Shown here: in pieces, positions 63,701 through 64,000 of the stretch
How the letters are laid out: every line of letters begins with the position of its first letter
Numbering within the stretch: the first letter of the stretch is position 1
Source: Tateyamaria omphalii
GTDB lineage: Bacteria; Pseudomonadota; Alphaproteobacteria; Rhodobacterales; Rhodobacteraceae
Length of the DNA: 64,000 nt
Direction of reading: 5' to 3'
Assembly (NCBI RefSeq): GCF_019802125.1
Contig: NZ_JAHVHT010000001.1
Coordinates: 1-64,000 of the forward strand
Notes under the pieces: generated by a model
The model's input: the letters and a program-made list of their open reading frames with translations, nothing else
Told to the model about the DNA's origin: nothing
Databases searched by the model: none
Program-made: the position numbers and the translations under genes

Positions 63701-64000
63701 GTTCTGGTGGGATATCATGAACCTGAACAGGGTGACTACAGTTACCATGGAACGGGCGTGCAAGGAGAAACGCCCGAAGGAGGTGGGCAAACAAACGGCA
63801 CTGGCTCTGGAAACCCAGCGCAAGGGGGCTCAGTCGCAACCAGTGGCGGTACACCACCCCCGCCGCCAACGGCGCGTCCGGACAGCATTGCCGGCAACTC
63901 AGGGAACGACTCGATCTATGGCGGTGAAGACGATGACACGCTGAGTGGTGGCAATGGCGCGGACCTGGTTGTCGGTGGTGCCGATAACGACACGATCTCC
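60797..64000 (+). CDS. RTX-type calcium-binding secreted protein (incomplete at right edge)
   Basis: 1068 codons are open from ATG 60797 to the window end. Residues 1-300 are a beta-rich domain I do not recognise, with no N-terminal signal, as usual for type I secretion substrates. Residues about 310-480 hold at least six D-x-D/N-x-DG loops (DLDGDGVE, DWDNDGFL, DLNADGTR, DDNDDGVI, DLNQDGVT, DENDDGIQ, DLNGDGER). From about 604 RTX nonapeptides follow (GGAGNDTV, GGGGDDRLFGGDGDDSL, and more). A Pro-rich linker near residue 1018 leads into a second RTX block. The first 900 bases are AT-rich and the rest GC-rich. It is probably a secreted adhesin or enzyme; no catalytic domain was recognised. Confidence 0.88.
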   Translation, partial: MDFPNVSSGATTGFNAGIGSVRFGRDLDGDIFAQGSVGVFRGGFQGYVADDTFDVALTAGVGKNFNLTKNAQVEASAEATFFDFSYTDNGNGTATYVFSQSVSIAGAASAELFGWDLQIAGDVELLGQTRTVNINLDDYSLVSSSHEFTSDIPDLADGLVEALNDLGNTSFDLAGSVIDLQKTDAGVAIRVWEAGGAIVDPFNGVLDYDLLNSNQSPLLESTNLFSGTILFFDNEGNLEGWSEPQLDENGVPTGATNYFDENGSPTGTSIPTGESVTASGGGWNGPDESTGPGGSSSDGANGWSTHDDRPIILDLDGDGVEISVDRQTFFDWDNDGFLEQGSWASAHDGFLVLDLNADGTRGAGDGLIDQAHELVWSLWGNEGDTDLQALRRAFDDNDDGVINADDQIWHELRIWQDLNQDGVTDRGELFVLAGVTATAWYDENDDGIQQASEVHTLEQATATVWNDLNGDGERQPNELTQEVITEINLIYDDGSDYSETDDDITVFGNTLHGLASFVTANGTVEGGVGDVSLSYSGLGYREVETDVGYSIEFESGESYHYAVLDGGELQHVLLDARALDGATGDDRPNALLAAGHSRSVQISGGAGNDTVRGSENDDLLSGDAGADVVEGRDGNDLLFVDNADFEQGSVSGGNGIDTIIVTGTEGVDVTLVNHELEGAYGGEGNDVLSGAGSSDDLPIYGGGGDDTITGGHGGDNLGGDDGNDSIDGGIGDDLIFGGAGHDALNGEDHDDRVLGGAGDDDITGGGGDDRLFGGDGDDSLSGGLHDDFIDGGAGDDTLIAGYGDDTLDGGAGNDSLYFWHGDQILSGGEGNDVFHLDDLGQHGAHNPYGWSVLQGGTGHDVLVMDAADFAAIRHVGGNQWQLLVTSAADSIRAVIDLIDVERIEFTDGSVRAIPGNTTLDTSDNYIRESFNQGVGDTRIFIDGNGNQYIPETHFVWSDGVLRGQAGHDVLVGYHEPEQGDYSYHGTGVQGETPEGGGQTNGTGSGNPAQGGSVATSGGTPPPPPTARPDSIAGNSGNDSIYGGEDDDTLSGGNGADLVVGGADNDTIS

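Noticed and set aside
1-64000. CRISPR array
   Set aside because: No regularly spaced direct repeats were seen; the dispersed palindromes are kilobases apart.

Overview
The window reads as chromosome of an alphaproteobacterium of the Rhodobacteraceae (Roseobacter-type). The reasons are the GC-rich codon use, a bztABCD/aapJQMP-type general amino-acid ABC transporter, a crcB-rluC-HAD-atp12 gene string, an rpmH-rnpA-yidD...yidC-MOSC-yihA-argB string, and the order of the ribosomal protein genes. I cannot name a genus from the sequence alone.

Layout. Positions 1-24.2 kb hold the tuf 3' end followed by the S10-spc-alpha super-locus, from rpsJ to rplQ and including secY, adk and rpoA. The order is canonical, but the locus is broken by blocks of non-ribosomal genes. 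Between rplW and rplB lie a phasin-like gene, queF, an unknown gene and a sulfotransferase. Between rplP and rpmC lie a 76-residue HTH-like protein and a 2OG-Fe(II) oxygenase. Between rpmD and rplO lie a von Willebrand A protein, an HCCA-isomerase-like protein and two tandem membrane paralogues. An alpha/beta hydrolase follows adk. Several breaks begin with an intrinsic terminator and/or a short GGCGGGGTGA-ACCCCGCCCTACGG palindrome that recurs across the first 35 kb.

24.2-49.2 kb is mostly housekeeping: a host-attachment family protein, a Do-type protease, rarA, crcB, rluC, a HAD phosphatase, atp12, the bzt transporter, a SixA-like phosphatase, an Fe-S protein, a sterol-desaturase-family protein, argB, yihA, a MOSC protein, yidC, a GGDEF-EAL protein, ttcA, a DUF3833-like lipoprotein, yidD, rnpA, rpmH, a TVP38 membrane protein with a disulfide reductase, and a lone histidine kinase.

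A tRNA-Arg(ACG) gene at 49229-49305 marks a change in character. From 49.87 to 56.05 kb there are four AT-richer genes arranged as two convergent pairs. One is a GHKL ATPase fused to a PD-(D/E)XK-like nuclease domain, facing an unknown 199-residue protein. The other is a 647-residue protein ending in a defence-type nuclease-like domain, facing a 407-residue protein with an E..D..ESK nuclease-like core. I read this as a candidate anti-phage island; no integrase, transposase or direct repeat of the tRNA end is visible. It is followed by two divergent regulator/transporter pairs: a DMT exporter with a MarR-GNAT fusion, and a CDF cation transporter with a MerR regulator. Each has a recognisable operator.

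The right end (60.2-64.0 kb) holds a small secreted unknown protein and a large, incomplete RTX-type calcium-binding protein. The first third of the RTX gene is AT-rich and the rest GC-rich, which suggests a mosaic origin.
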